Assembly (NCBI GenBank): GCA_035651155.1
Contig: DASRGG010000026.1
Location: forward strand, 1-64,000
Direction of reading: 5' to 3'
Length of the DNA stretch: 64,000 bases
From: CF-39 sp035651155
GTDB lineage: Bacteria; Chloroflexota; Limnocylindria; P2-11E
The translations under genes were made by a program, and so were the position numbers. Below, one piece after another: positions 8,225 to 16,685 of this stretch (its first letter is position 1; every line of letters begins with the position of its first letter). The notes under the pieces are model-generated. The model was given only the letters and a program-made list of their open reading frames with translations, ran no database searches and was not told the DNA's origin.

Positions 8225-9054
8225 CCGCGACCTCCGGTCCGCTGGCGGTCGTCGCGCGGCACCCCGATCGCGCCACGCTCGTCCGCGCGGTCTGCATCCG
8301 CGAATGGAAGGAAGCGCTCGGGAACAGGCTGCTGGTCGGCATGACGCTGCTCCCGCCCGTGGTGATCCTGGCCGCCGGCATCGTCGCCGTCGCGGCCGCC
8401 GCGGCGAACCCGCCGAGCGAGCGCGACGTGCAGGCGCTCTACGCCGCGGCCCCCGCGGTGCAGGGCCTCGATCCGACGGAGGCCGTCCAGGGATTCATCG
8501 CCACGTACTTCCTCATCCTGTTCATGCTCATCCCGACGGTCGTCCCGCTCACGATGGCGATCTACTCGATCATCGGCGAGAAGTCCTCGCGCACGCTCGA
8601 GCCGCTCCTCGCCGCGCCCGTCGGCGTCGGCGAGCTCCTCTTCGCCAAGAGCCTCGCCTCCACCGTGCCATCGGTGATCGTCACGTGGATCGCGTACGCG
8701 GTCTACCTCGTCTCCGTGTCGGCGCTCGGCAGCGGCGCGGCGGTGAACGCCGTCACCGCGCCGCGCTGGATCCTCGCGATCGTCGTGATGGTGCCGCTGC
8801 TCACGCTGCTGTCCGTGAATCTCGGCATCCTCATCTCGACGCGCGTGAACGACGTGCGCGTCGCGCAGCAGATCGGCGGACTCGTGGTCGTGCCGGTCGT
8901 CGGCCTCGGCATCGCGCAGGTCACCGGCCGGGTCGTCATCAACAACGAGGCCTTCGCGCAGTTCGCGCTCGTGCTGATCGCGATCGACGCCGCCGTCTTC
9001 TTCCTCGCGCGCCTCGGGTTCCAGCGCGAGAACATCCTCAGCCGCTGGCGGTAG
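8221..9054 (+). CDS. ABC-2 exporter permease
   Basis: The 277-residue membrane protein has six predicted helices. It carries the ABC-2/NatB-type cytoplasmic segment IIGEKSSRTLEPLLAAPV near residues 115-135 and a long extracytoplasmic loop between the first two helices. The ATG lies inside the overlap with the ATPase gene, fixing the start. Together they form a simple two-gene exporter. Confidence 0.88.
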   Translation: MTATSGPLAVVARHPDRATLVRAVCIREWKEALGNRLLVGMTLLPPVVILAAGIVAVAAAAANPPSERDVQALYAAAPAVQGLDPTEAVQGFIATYFLILFMLIPTVVPLTMAIYSIIGEKSSRTLEPLLAAPVGVGELLFAKSLASTVPSVIVTWIAYAVYLVSVSALGSGAAVNAVTAPRWILAIVVMVPLLTLLSVNLGILISTRVNDVRVAQQIGGLVVVPVVGLGIAQVTGRVVINNEAFAQFALVLIAIDAAVFFLARLGFQRENILSRWR

Positions 9055-9069
9055 TGCCCCGCGAAGGCG

Positions 9070-9426
9070 CTACCGCTTGAGCTTGCGACCCCAGCGATCC
9101 AGCGCGTCGACGATCGGCCACACGCTCCGTCCCACATCGGTGAGCGCGTACTCGACCCGCGGCGGGATCTCGAGATACGCGGTCCGCGTCACGAGTCCGA
9201 GGCCCTCGAGCTCGTGGAGCCGTGCCGCCAGCATCTTCGCGCTCGCCCTGCCGACAGCCCGCTGCAGCTCGCCGAAACGACGTGGTCCGTCCATGAGGTT
9301 GTGCAGGATGAGCAGTGTCCACTTCGCGCCCACGACGGCGAGCGCGCGTTCCACGGTGCACTCGTGGCGATCGGTTACATGCGCGACCGAATGTCTGAGG
9401 TGCCGTGTCGCCCTCGTGTCGCTCAC
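9070..9426 (-). CDS. HxlR-family transcriptional regulator
   Basis: The 118-residue winged-helix protein has the HxlR features: an N-terminal CTVERALAVVGAKWTLLIL, the PRRFGELQRAVG helix-turn-helix core and the PPRVEYALTDVG wing. One Cys near residue 24 is where YodB-like members sense quinones or electrophiles. The start is GTG at 9426. It is divergent from a DoxX gene, with only 65 bases between, a common pairing in which HxlR proteins control oxidoreductase or DoxX genes. That control is inferred. Confidence 0.9.
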   Translation of the reverse strand: MSDTRATRHLRHSVAHVTDRHECTVERALAVVGAKWTLLILHNLMDGPRRFGELQRAVGRASAKMLAARLHELEGLGLVTRTAYLEIPPRVEYALTDVGRSVWPIVDALDRWGRKLKR

Positions 9427-9491
9427 CTCAAGGTAACTACTTGCTTTTTGAAAGTGTAGCGGCCGACACTACCCCGGAAAGGGGAGGAGCC
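9427..9491. promoter_or_regulatory. shared HxlR/DoxX control region
   Basis: This is the divergent intergenic region. It is AT-richer than its surroundings and holds two inverted repeats: CTAC/GTAG-type arms in 9437-9459, and AGTGT (9453-9457) with ACACT (9466-9470). These are candidate HxlR operators. A strong ribosome binding site (GGGGAGGAG) precedes the ATG at 9492. Confidence 0.4.
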
Positions 9492-10010
9492 ATGAACACC
9501 GACCTCGCGCTCTTCGTGCTCCGCGTCGTCGTGGGCGGCGTGGTCATGCAGCACGGTCTCTTGAAGCTCGGTTGGATCGGAAAGGGAGGCTCGATCGCCG
9601 GCGTCGCCGGGTGGTTGAGCGGCATCGGTCTGCGTCCGGGTCTGTTCTGGGCGGTCGTCGCGGTCGCCGCGGAGGCCCTCGGTGGTCTCCTCATGGTCCT
9701 CGGACTCGGCGGTCCGATCGGGCCAGGCATCCTCGCCGGCGATCTCCTCGTGGTCACGATCGTCGCGCACGTACCGCAAGGGTTCTGGGCGGGCGGAGGC
9801 AAGGTCGGCTGGGAGTTCCCGTTGCCGCTCGCGGCGGGTGGATTCGCGGTCGCGCTCCTCGGTAGCGGCGCGTGGTCGCTCGACGCGGCACTCGGGCTCG
9901 GCTACTCGGATCAGCTGCGATGGACCTGGCTCGCGATCGTCGCCGCCGGTGTCGTGCTCGCGCTCGCCACGAAGCAGGTCGCCGCTCCCAAGCCCACGGC
10001 CGGCGCGTAG
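9492..10010 (+). CDS. DoxX-family membrane protein
   Basis: The 172-residue protein has about four membrane helices. Typical DoxX features are the N-terminal LRVVVGGVVMQHGLLKLGW and the central AEALGGLLMVLGL followed by PQGFW. DoxX homologues act with quinone or thiol oxidation systems, but few are biochemically characterised. I chose the ATG at 9492 because it follows GGGGAGGAG; the frame is open further upstream. Probably regulated by the divergent HxlR protein and cotranscribed with the next DoxX-like gene. Confidence 0.85.
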   Translation: MNTDLALFVLRVVVGGVVMQHGLLKLGWIGKGGSIAGVAGWLSGIGLRPGLFWAVVAVAAEALGGLLMVLGLGGPIGPGILAGDLLVVTIVAHVPQGFWAGGGKVGWEFPLPLAAGGFAVALLGSGAWSLDAALGLGYSDQLRWTWLAIVAAGVVLALATKQVAAPKPTAGA

Positions 10011-10017
10011 GTAGGCC

Positions 10018-10386
10018 GTGGATATCGGGCTCTGGGTCCTGCAGATCCTCGTCGGACTGGCGTTCGTCCTCTCCGCGTACTCGCATTGGCTCGGCTACGA
10101 GCGCTCCAAGCTGCGGATGACCTGGCTCGTCGCGCTCCCGCGGTGGAGCGTGCCCGGCATCGGGATCCTCGAGCTGGCCGGGGGCATCGGCCTCGTGCTG
10201 CCTGCTGCGACGCGCGTCGCGGTCTGGCTGACGCCAGTGGCCGGCGGCATGCTGGCGCTCCTCATGGTCTGCGCGATCGTCTTCCATCTCGCGCGAGACG
10301 AGTACCCGAACGTCGTCCTGAACGCGATCCTCGGGATCCTCGCCGCGGCGGTCGCCTATGGGCGGTACAGCGCCGCGGCGCTCTGA
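10018..10386 (+). CDS. small DoxX-like membrane protein
   Basis: The 122-residue protein has four membrane helices and the DoxX-like layout (LQILVGLAFVLSAYSHWLGY, then ILELAGGIGLVLPA). It starts with GTG seven bases after the preceding DoxX gene, so the two very likely form an operon. Function unknown. The gene ends four bases from the convergent serine hydrolase gene. Confidence 0.75.
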   Translation: MDIGLWVLQILVGLAFVLSAYSHWLGYERSKLRMTWLVALPRWSVPGIGILELAGGIGLVLPAATRVAVWLTPVAGGMLALLMVCAIVFHLARDEYPNVVLNAILGILAAAVAYGRYSAAAL

Positions 10387-10389
10387 GAG

Positions 10390-12087
10390 CTACCTCGGCG
10401 CCGGGGTCGGCGTGTACTTGCCTCTCGGCGACGGGAACGACGGCAGGTCGATGCGCGGCACGAACGCGCCGGAGGGGCTCGGGAACGGCAGGCGGATCCG
10501 CGGCGACGGCGTCGGCGTGATCGTGATCGGACCGGGCGTGCGGCCGCCGTTGTCGTCCGGGTAGGTCCGCGGACCGGCGATCGTCACGGTCGTGTTGGCC
10601 GTTTCGCTCACGGCGACGCCGTCCTCGCGCAGCTCGTACGAGAGCCGGTATCTGCCGAGGATGGGCGGCGCGAGGAAGGTGGAGTAGAAGAAGCCGGCGC
10701 TCCCGGGCTTGAGCACGCCCACCGGCGCGCTGCCCTGCTCGACGGTGCGGCCGTTGCGCGTGTCCAGCGCGCGCCAGGTGAGCACGAGATCGTGCTCGAC
10801 GATCCCCGCGGTGCCGAGTGCCGTGTACTTCGTGACGAGCAGCGATGCCTCGCCGCGGTGCAGCACGGTGGGCACGCGGACGGCCGCGTTCACGAGGAAC
10901 GGCACGTGCGTCTTGATATCGAAGTCCGCCGTGGCGGCGCCGAGCGCCGAGAGGGCACGGCCGGTCCCGTCGACGAGGCCGATGGTGACGTGGAACGTGC
11001 CGGGGATGAACGGCGTCGGGATCTGCAGCCCGACGTTCGCGGACTTGGACGGCGCGAGGGCGGGCAGCCGCGTCGCCGTCGGTGACGACGAGACGAGCGC
11101 GCCGCTGTCGTCGCGCATCTCCCAGATGAGGCCGACGGATCCGGCGCCGCTGGCGGCCCAGGTTTTCGAGCCGGCGTTCGTCACGGTCACCGTGACCCGC
11201 GCGCGCGATTGGACGTCGGCCTGGACGGCCGTCCGCGGCACGGAGTAGCGCGCGTTGGCGGGCGGCTCGAGCACCGCGCTGTACACGAGCGATCCGACGT
11301 TCGCGATGAACGTCGCGGCGTCCGCTTCGTAGGAATCCCAGGTCATCACGACGACGACGCGCGGCCCCGAGGGCGTGAAGATGATCCCGGCGTCGTGCGT
11401 GATGCCGGGCAGATTGCCGGTCTTGTGCGCGACGACGACGCCGTCGGGCAGCGCCGCGGGCAGACGGTCGTTGATCTCCTGGCGCTCGAGGCGCGCCAGC
11501 ATGCGATCCGACGCCGCCGGCGAGATGAGCTGCTTGTTGGCCAGCATCGTGAAGTACGTGCCGATGGCGCGCGGGGTCGCGACGTTGTCCTCGCCGCGGT
11601 CGAGGGCCACGTGAAAATCCTTCAGCCCGATCCTCTGGAGCGTCGCGTCGATGTTCGCCGGCCCGAGGACGCGCAGCAGCGCGAGCGCGCTCCCGTTGTC
11701 GGAGACCGTGATCATCTTCTCGAGCGCCTCGTCGATGGTGAGCGCGGTCCCGGACGGCTCGAACGATCCGTCGTCGGTGATGTCCTCGGGCTCGATGGTG
11801 ATGACGTCGCTGTACGCGAGCTCGCCGGCGTCGACGCGGCGTTCGGCCTCCGCCAGGACGCCGAGCTTGTACAGCGACGCCGTGATGACGTGCTCGTCGA
11901 TGAGCCGGGCATAGAGCGGCTGCGCGACCTTCGGGTCGGCGATGTACAGGCCGACGCCGCCGGGGAAGCCTGCCGCGAGCTCGTCGAGGTGCTGGACGAG
12001 CTCGGAAGTGCTCGCGGCGGCCGGGTGCCCTGCCAGGACGGACGAGACGACGATCACGGCCGAGAGCAGCTTCCTCAGGTGCGGCAT
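10390..12087 (-). CDS. secreted class A beta-lactamase-like serine hydrolase with Ig-like repeats
   Basis: The 565-residue protein has a signal peptide (about 1-25), then a penicillin-recognising fold with all three motifs: Ser71 and Lys74 in SLYK, Ser129-Asp130-Asn131, and Lys221-Thr222-Gly223. The class A Glu166-xx-Asn motif is not clear, so beta-lactamase activity is uncertain. Residues about 285-530 hold two beta-sandwich segments of the NBR1 Ig-like type (NAGSKTWAASG and similar). A proline-rich tail repeating TPTPSP/FPSP follows. The extra domains suggest a cell-surface enzyme acting on peptidoglycan or a beta-lactam. Confidence 0.82.
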   Translation of the reverse strand: MPHLRKLLSAVIVVSSVLAGHPAAASTSELVQHLDELAAGFPGGVGLYIADPKVAQPLYARLIDEHVITASLYKLGVLAEAERRVDAGELAYSDVITIEPEDITDDGSFEPSGTALTIDEALEKMITVSDNGSALALLRVLGPANIDATLQRIGLKDFHVALDRGEDNVATPRAIGTYFTMLANKQLISPAASDRMLARLERQEINDRLPAALPDGVVVAHKTGNLPGITHDAGIIFTPSGPRVVVVMTWDSYEADAATFIANVGSLVYSAVLEPPANARYSVPRTAVQADVQSRARVTVTVTNAGSKTWAASGAGSVGLIWEMRDDSGALVSSSPTATRLPALAPSKSANVGLQIPTPFIPGTFHVTIGLVDGTGRALSALGAATADFDIKTHVPFLVNAAVRVPTVLHRGEASLLVTKYTALGTAGIVEHDLVLTWRALDTRNGRTVEQGSAPVGVLKPGSAGFFYSTFLAPPILGRYRLSYELREDGVAVSETANTTVTIAGPRTYPDDNGGRTPGPITITPTPSPRIRLPFPSPSGAFVPRIDLPSFPSPRGKYTPTPAPR

Positions 12088-12124
12088 GTTCGCGGATGTT
12101 CAACGGCGATGACATGCCGTCGTT

Positions 12125-12601
12125 TCACCCTTTTACGCGCCGCCGACCGGGCCCGACGGCGGCCTCCCCGAGGGCCACCATCTCCCGGTAGCCCGCGACC
12201 GTCTCGTCGTCGAAACCCAAGAGGTGGAGCACGCCGTGGGCGGCGAGGAAGGCGACCTCCGCCGCCCGCCCGACGCGGCGCCGGCGGGCCTGCCGCGCCG
12301 CCTGCGGGGCGCTGATCACGACGTCGCCCAGGCGGACGACGCCGTCCGCATCCGGGACGAGGGCTCGCGCCGCCGGCGCGCCGCGCCTGCGGAAGGGAAC
12401 GCGCTCGCCGAAGGAAAGGACGTCGGTCGTCCGGTCCTTCTTCCGGAAGCGGCGGTTGAGCGCGCGCATCTCGGCGTCGTCGACGAACACGAGCGTCACG
12501 ACCGTGCCCGCCGGCACCCCGTAGGGGCGCGCCGCCCTGCGCATGGCGCGCCGGACACCGGCCAGGTCACAGGGTGGCGTGCCGCGAACGGCGATCCTCA
12601 G
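12125..12601 (-). CDS. ybeY: endoribonuclease YbeY, start codon uncertain (CTG?)
   Basis: This encodes about 158 residues of the YbeY metalloprotein, which matures rRNA 3' ends. DDAEMRALNRRFRKKDRTTD followed by VLSF and the zinc motif HGVLHLLGFDD are clear. In the usual HGxLHLxGYDH the third ligand is His; here it is Asp. Homology begins at LRIAVRG, directly at the end of the preceding gene. No ATG, GTG or TTG exists there: a CTG at 12601 overlaps the TGA of the 7TM-HD gene (CTGA). The nearest ATG (12544) would cut off the first strand and helix. Confidence 0.82.
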   Translation of the reverse strand: MRIAVRGTPPCDLAGVRRAMRRAARPYGVPAGTVVTLVFVDDAEMRALNRRFRKKDRTTDVLSFGERVPFRRRGAPAARALVPDADGVVRLGDVVISAPQAARQARRRRVGRAAEVAFLAAHGVLHLLGFDDETVAGYREMVALGEAAVGPGRRRVKG

Positions 12602-14697
12602 CGGGCGGCGGCGTCGCGCTGCGGGAGACGCGCGATGCGATCCTCGGGATACGGGATACGTTCGTGGTAGACGCCCAGGAGCAGGTCGCAGAACGCGTCC
12701 TTGATCCTCTGCACGTCGCGCAGCGTGAGGTCGCAGTCGTCGAGCTGCCCGTCCGCGAGCCGCTCGCCGACGATCTTGTCGACCATCGCGCGGATCGTGT
12801 CGGGGTTCTTCTCGACCAGCGATCGCACCGACGCCTCGGTGCCGTCGGCGAGCATGACGATCGCGCACTCCTTCGTGCGCGGACGCGGGCCCGGGTAGCG
12901 GTACGCCGCCTCATCCGGATCCTGGCCGCGCTGCCGCGCGAGCTGGAAGAAGTACTTCACCACGCTCGTGCCGTGGTGGCCCGGGATCATCTCGCGGATC
13001 ACCGACGGCAGGTGATAGCGCTCGGCGAGCGCCAGCCCATCCTTGATGTGCGCCGCGACGATGCCGGCCGACACGAGCGGATCGAGGTCGTCGTGCGGGT
13101 TCGAGCCCGTCTGGTTCTCGATGAAGGCGGACGGATTCCGCATCTTTCCGATGTCGTGGTAGTAGGCACCCACGCGCGCGAGCAGCGGATCGGCGCCGAT
13201 GAGCTCCGCCGCGCGCTCGGCGAGGTTCGCGACGAGCAGCGAGTGGTGATACGTCCCGGGCGTGCGCAGCAGGAGCTGCCGCAGGAGCGGATGGTTCGGG
13301 TCCGCGAGCTCGCGCAGCTCGAACACGGTCGTGATGCCGAAGACGTGGCCGAGCATCGCCATCGACGCGAAGGCGAGGACACCCGAGCCGGCTCCGGAGG
13401 CGAGCGCCGCGAGCATGAGCTGCGCCGCTCCCACCGGGTCGGTGGAGCGCCCGACGAGCGTGAACGCCATGAGCACGCCGGCGTTGCCGCCCGCGACGGA
13501 CAGCGCGCCGGCCGCGAACTCCCGCGCGGTCGTCGCGCGCCGCACCGCGGCCATGCCGAGCAGCGCGGGCACGAGCACGTACGCGACGAGCTCCACCTGC
13601 CCCGACATGATCCCGGCGTGGAGGGCGCCCATGATCTGCGTCGCGAGCGCGGCGCGGCCGGAGACCAGGACGGTGAGCGTCATGCCGACCGCGGCGTACG
13701 GGATGAAGAACACGAGGAGGGTGTGACCGGGCACGAACGCGCGCGTGACCGCGGTCACGCTGAGGAGCGCGAGCGAGACGAGCACCAGCTTGCGGTCGTC
13801 GTTCCATGCCTCGGCGGCGTGGCGCTCGACGAAGAGGCCGAGGACGCCCGCGACGAGGATCGACCAGACCAGGAGACCGAACGCACCCGCCCAGTCGAAG
13901 CCGGGATTCGTCAGGCCGAGCGCGCGCAGCTTCTCGACGTCGAGCGCGGACACCCGCGTGCTTTCGCGCACGACCGCCTCGCCGGCGACGACCTGCACCT
14001 GCACCGGCGGCACCGCGGCACGCGCCGCCTGCTGCGCGAGCGCGGTCGCGGCGGCGTCGAGCGTGACGTTCGCGTCGATGTACTGCTTCACGATCTCGGT
14101 GCCCACCCGCTTCTGGCGGTCCGTCCAGGCCGGCGGCAGCGCCTTCGCCGCGTCGGCCTTCACGAGATCGACCTGCTCGGTCCGGATGCCCTGGCCGTAC
14201 AGGCTGCGCAGGGTGTTGTCGAGCTCCTTCGCGACCGCGTCCCACTCCGCGCCCGTCAGGTCGGCCGCATCGGTCGCGATCGTCGCGGGCAACACGAGGC
14301 CCGGCAGCTTCTGCAGCGCCGCGATCTTCTGCTCGCGTGAGAGCGTCGGGTCGCCGCGGACGCGCGAGACGGCCGCGATCCCCTGCGCGAGCTTGTCGCG
14401 CGAGGTCGCGAGGACCGCCGGGTCGGGCGCGAACTGCTTCGGGACCGCAGCGGCGGCGCGCTCGCGCTCCGCCTCGGTGAGGGACTCGGACACGAACGAG
14501 ACGGAGCGCGGCGCCTTCACGGACTGCGTCGCGAGCTGGCCGATCTCGTACGTCACGACCGACGGTGGGGAGAGGAGCAGCGCGATCGCGCTCAACAATC
14601 CGGTGACGAGCACAAAGGTCCACATGCGCCCGCGGGGCGTCCGGAGCGACGCGCGTATGTCGCGTACGCGAGGCGGTGGCGTGAAGCGGCGGATCAC
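12598..14697 (-). CDS. pgpH: 7TM-HD membrane phosphohydrolase, PgpH type
   Basis: The 699-residue protein has one N-terminal helix, an extracytoplasmic region (about 45-270), about seven membrane helices (275-470) and a cytosolic HD domain. The HD ligands are visible in TYHHSLLVANLAERAAE, YYHDIGKMRNP, IPGHHGTS and MLADGTEAS. PgpH of Listeria hydrolyses cyclic di-AMP to pApA, the likely activity here. It starts with GTG overlapping the phoH stop and sits between phoH and ybeY, the usual bacterial order. Confidence 0.9.
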   Translation of the reverse strand: MIRRFTPPPRVRDIRASLRTPRGRMWTFVLVTGLLSAIALLLSPPSVVTYEIGQLATQSVKAPRSVSFVSESLTEAERERAAAAVPKQFAPDPAVLATSRDKLAQGIAAVSRVRGDPTLSREQKIAALQKLPGLVLPATIATDAADLTGAEWDAVAKELDNTLRSLYGQGIRTEQVDLVKADAAKALPPAWTDRQKRVGTEIVKQYIDANVTLDAAATALAQQAARAAVPPVQVQVVAGEAVVRESTRVSALDVEKLRALGLTNPGFDWAGAFGLLVWSILVAGVLGLFVERHAAEAWNDDRKLVLVSLALLSVTAVTRAFVPGHTLLVFFIPYAAVGMTLTVLVSGRAALATQIMGALHAGIMSGQVELVAYVLVPALLGMAAVRRATTAREFAAGALSVAGGNAGVLMAFTLVGRSTDPVGAAQLMLAALASGAGSGVLAFASMAMLGHVFGITTVFELRELADPNHPLLRQLLLRTPGTYHHSLLVANLAERAAELIGADPLLARVGAYYHDIGKMRNPSAFIENQTGSNPHDDLDPLVSAGIVAAHIKDGLALAERYHLPSVIREMIPGHHGTSVVKYFFQLARQRGQDPDEAAYRYPGPRPRTKECAIVMLADGTEASVRSLVEKNPDTIRAMVDKIVGERLADGQLDDCDLTLRDVQRIKDAFCDLLLGVYHERIPYPEDRIARLPQRDAAAR

Positions 14698-16685
14698 GAC
14701 TGCTTCTCGCTCTTTTCGAAGCGATCGTACGCCCGGACGATCCGCGCGACGAGCTCGTGGCGGACGACGTCCCGCTCGTCGAAGTCCACGAAGGCGATGC
14801 CTTCCGTGCCACGCAGGATCTCGCGCGCCATCACCAATCCGGAATGCTGGCCGCGGTCGAGATCCACCTGCGTCATGTCGCCGTTGACGACGGCCTGCGA
14901 TCCGTAGCCGAGGCGCGTAAGGAACATCTTCATCTGCTGCGTGGTCGTGTTCTGTGCCTCGTCGAGGATGATGAACGCCTCATTGAGCGTGTTGTGCGTG
15001 ACAAGGAAGTCATCGGTGACGTACAGCGAGTCGTTCGCGCCGACCTTGATACAGACCGTTTCATCCTCGCCGGCGCGCTCGATCGAGTCGATGAACCGCA
15101 TCGGCCGGCCGCCACCCATCGCCTGGTACGCCGCCAGCTTTCGCGCGAGGCGGAACGGCGCGACGCCGTTCGGGATCCGGATATCCAGAAGGAATGCGTC
15201 CGTGGGGTAGACGACGTCACGCCCTCGCGCGCGGCCGGGCGTGCGGCCCGCCGCCGGTCGTCTTCGCCAGTACGCGACGCCGCCGAGTGAACGAACCAGG
15301 AATACGACGTCGTCCTTCAGCTGCTCGGAGGCCGTCGTGTACCGGATGCGACACGTGCGTCCGATCTGCGAGACCGGTCCGCCGTCCGTGTCCAGCAATC
15401 CCTGCAGCACCGCAAGCCTCACCTCGGCCGAGTTGTACAGGTAGAGCCCAGGAACGAATTTCGTGTTCGATCTCGCTCCGGCGAGACCCAGCTCGCGAAG
15501 GACCGCGGTAACGGGATTCGCGACGATCACGCCACCGCGATGGCCTTCGGGAGCGCCAAGAGCGACGACCGGTTCGGGATCGGCCGTAGTGAACGACGGG
15601 GTCGTCGCGGTGGTACGGCACCCGTCGCCGAGCAGGAGTCCGAGCGCGTAGGGATCCATTGGAACGTCACGGGACGCGAGCTGCACCGGCGCCGAGACGA
15701 GCGGCAATTCATAACGACGGCGATGTGCCGCCCGTAGCCGTCCCAGCATCTCGCGCGTCTCGAGCACTCGGAAGGGCTTACCGCGGCGGCGGTCTTCTGC
15801 CGTCGCGACCGCCCAGAGATGCTCGCCGCAGCACAGCGTCGAGGCGCCGTCCTGCGTCTTGACCCTGTAGATGGGCTTCCGGCCTTGTGGATAGACCCCG
15901 AGCACCTTCGTCGGCATTCCGTCAGAGCCGATGACGTCATCTCCGACGCGAAGACCGCCGATCTGGCGGAAGCCGATGGGCGTCAGCACCGCACTGGAGA
16001 TCGGTTGTGCCCTGCCACGCATGAATGCCAGCGGTGCGACCTCGATCTCGCCGCGCTCCGTCGCACGCGCGAAGCGCTCCGGCGGCATCAGCTCGTAGAG
16101 CGCGTCGTACAACGGCCGAAGGTACGGGTCGATCTTCTCGGTGAGGTCGCCGGGCAGGAACCCGAGGCGCTCACCCGCTTCGACCGCCGGCCGCGTGAGG
16201 ATGAGGCGCGCGACCTTGCGGTCACGCAGCGCCGCGACGCCGAGGGCGACCGCGAGGTAGCTCTTCCCCGTGCCCGCCGGCCCGGTCGCGAACACGAGGT
16301 CGTGCGTGCGGATCGCATCGACGTACATCCGCTGGTTCGGGGACTGCGGCGTGATGCGCTTGCCACGCACGGTCGTCGCGACGACCTCGCGCAGCTGTTC
16401 GGGAGTACCGACGCTCGCGTCCTTCGCGTCGTCGATGAGGCGCTCGAGCGCGGGTTTGCGGAGCGACTCGTCGCGCTCGGACAGCGTGCGCATCGCGCCG
16501 ACGAGCTCGCCGACGCGCGCGACGCTCGTGGGCTCGCCGCTGATGCGCAGCTCGGCCCCGCGCGACACGATCTTCACCGCGAACTCGCGCTCGATGCGCT
16601 CGATGTTCTGATCGTTCGAGCCGGTCACGAACATCATCTCGTCGGGATCGGGGATGAGGATCGTGATCTGCGCTGACGCGCTCAT
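14694..16685 (-). CDS. phoH: PhoH-like ATPase interrupted by an intein
   Basis: The 663-codon gene encodes PhoH residues 1-225, an intein (226-565), then the last 98 PhoH residues. Removing the intein joins PLAFMRGR to TLNEAFIILDEAQN, giving a normal 323-residue PhoH. It has a KH-like N-terminus, Walker A GPAGTGKS (about 135-142) and Walker B IILDEAQ, so the insertion sits just before the Walker B strand. PhoH proteins are ATPases linked to RNA metabolism and ribosome maturation, consistent with neighbours rpsU and ybeY. The ATG overlaps the yqeY stop. An unspliced product could not form the ATP site. Confidence 0.95.
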   Translation of the reverse strand: MSASAQITILIPDPDEMMFVTGSNDQNIERIEREFAVKIVSRGAELRISGEPTSVARVGELVGAMRTLSERDESLRKPALERLIDDAKDASVGTPEQLREVVATTVRGKRITPQSPNQRMYVDAIRTHDLVFATGPAGTGKSYLAVALGVAALRDRKVARLILTRPAVEAGERLGFLPGDLTEKIDPYLRPLYDALYELMPPERFARATERGEIEVAPLAFMRGRAQPISSAVLTPIGFRQIGGLRVGDDVIGSDGMPTKVLGVYPQGRKPIYRVKTQDGASTLCCGEHLWAVATAEDRRRGKPFRVLETREMLGRLRAAHRRRYELPLVSAPVQLASRDVPMDPYALGLLLGDGCRTTATTPSFTTADPEPVVALGAPEGHRGGVIVANPVTAVLRELGLAGARSNTKFVPGLYLYNSAEVRLAVLQGLLDTDGGPVSQIGRTCRIRYTTASEQLKDDVVFLVRSLGGVAYWRRRPAAGRTPGRARGRDVVYPTDAFLLDIRIPNGVAPFRLARKLAAYQAMGGGRPMRFIDSIERAGEDETVCIKVGANDSLYVTDDFLVTHNTLNEAFIILDEAQNTTTQQMKMFLTRLGYGSQAVVNGDMTQVDLDRGQHSGLVMAREILRGTEGIAFVDFDERDVVRHELVARIVRAYDRFEKSEKQS
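14991..16010 (-). mobile_element. class 3-like intein with LAGLIDADG homing endonuclease in phoH
   Basis: The 340-residue in-frame insertion has intein blocks. Block A is AQPISSAVLTPIGF, with Ala at position 1 instead of Cys/Ser. Block B is LCCGEHLW, giving His64 and Trp66. The LAGLIDADG motifs are LGLLLGDG (123-130) and LQGLLDTDG (202-210). Block F is ETVCIKV with Cys320, and block G is DDFLVTHN with Thr338, His339 and Asn340, followed by Thr+1. Ala1 with Trp (B), Cys (F) and Thr (G) is the WCT signature of class 3 inteins, in which the block F Cys starts splicing. Both endonuclease motifs keep their Asp, so homing may still be active. Confidence 0.93.

Noticed and set aside
14694..16685. 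PhoH insertion as an insertion sequence or group I/II intron
   Set aside because: The insertion is fully open and in frame, carries intein splicing blocks at both ends, and has no transposase, terminal repeats or intron core.
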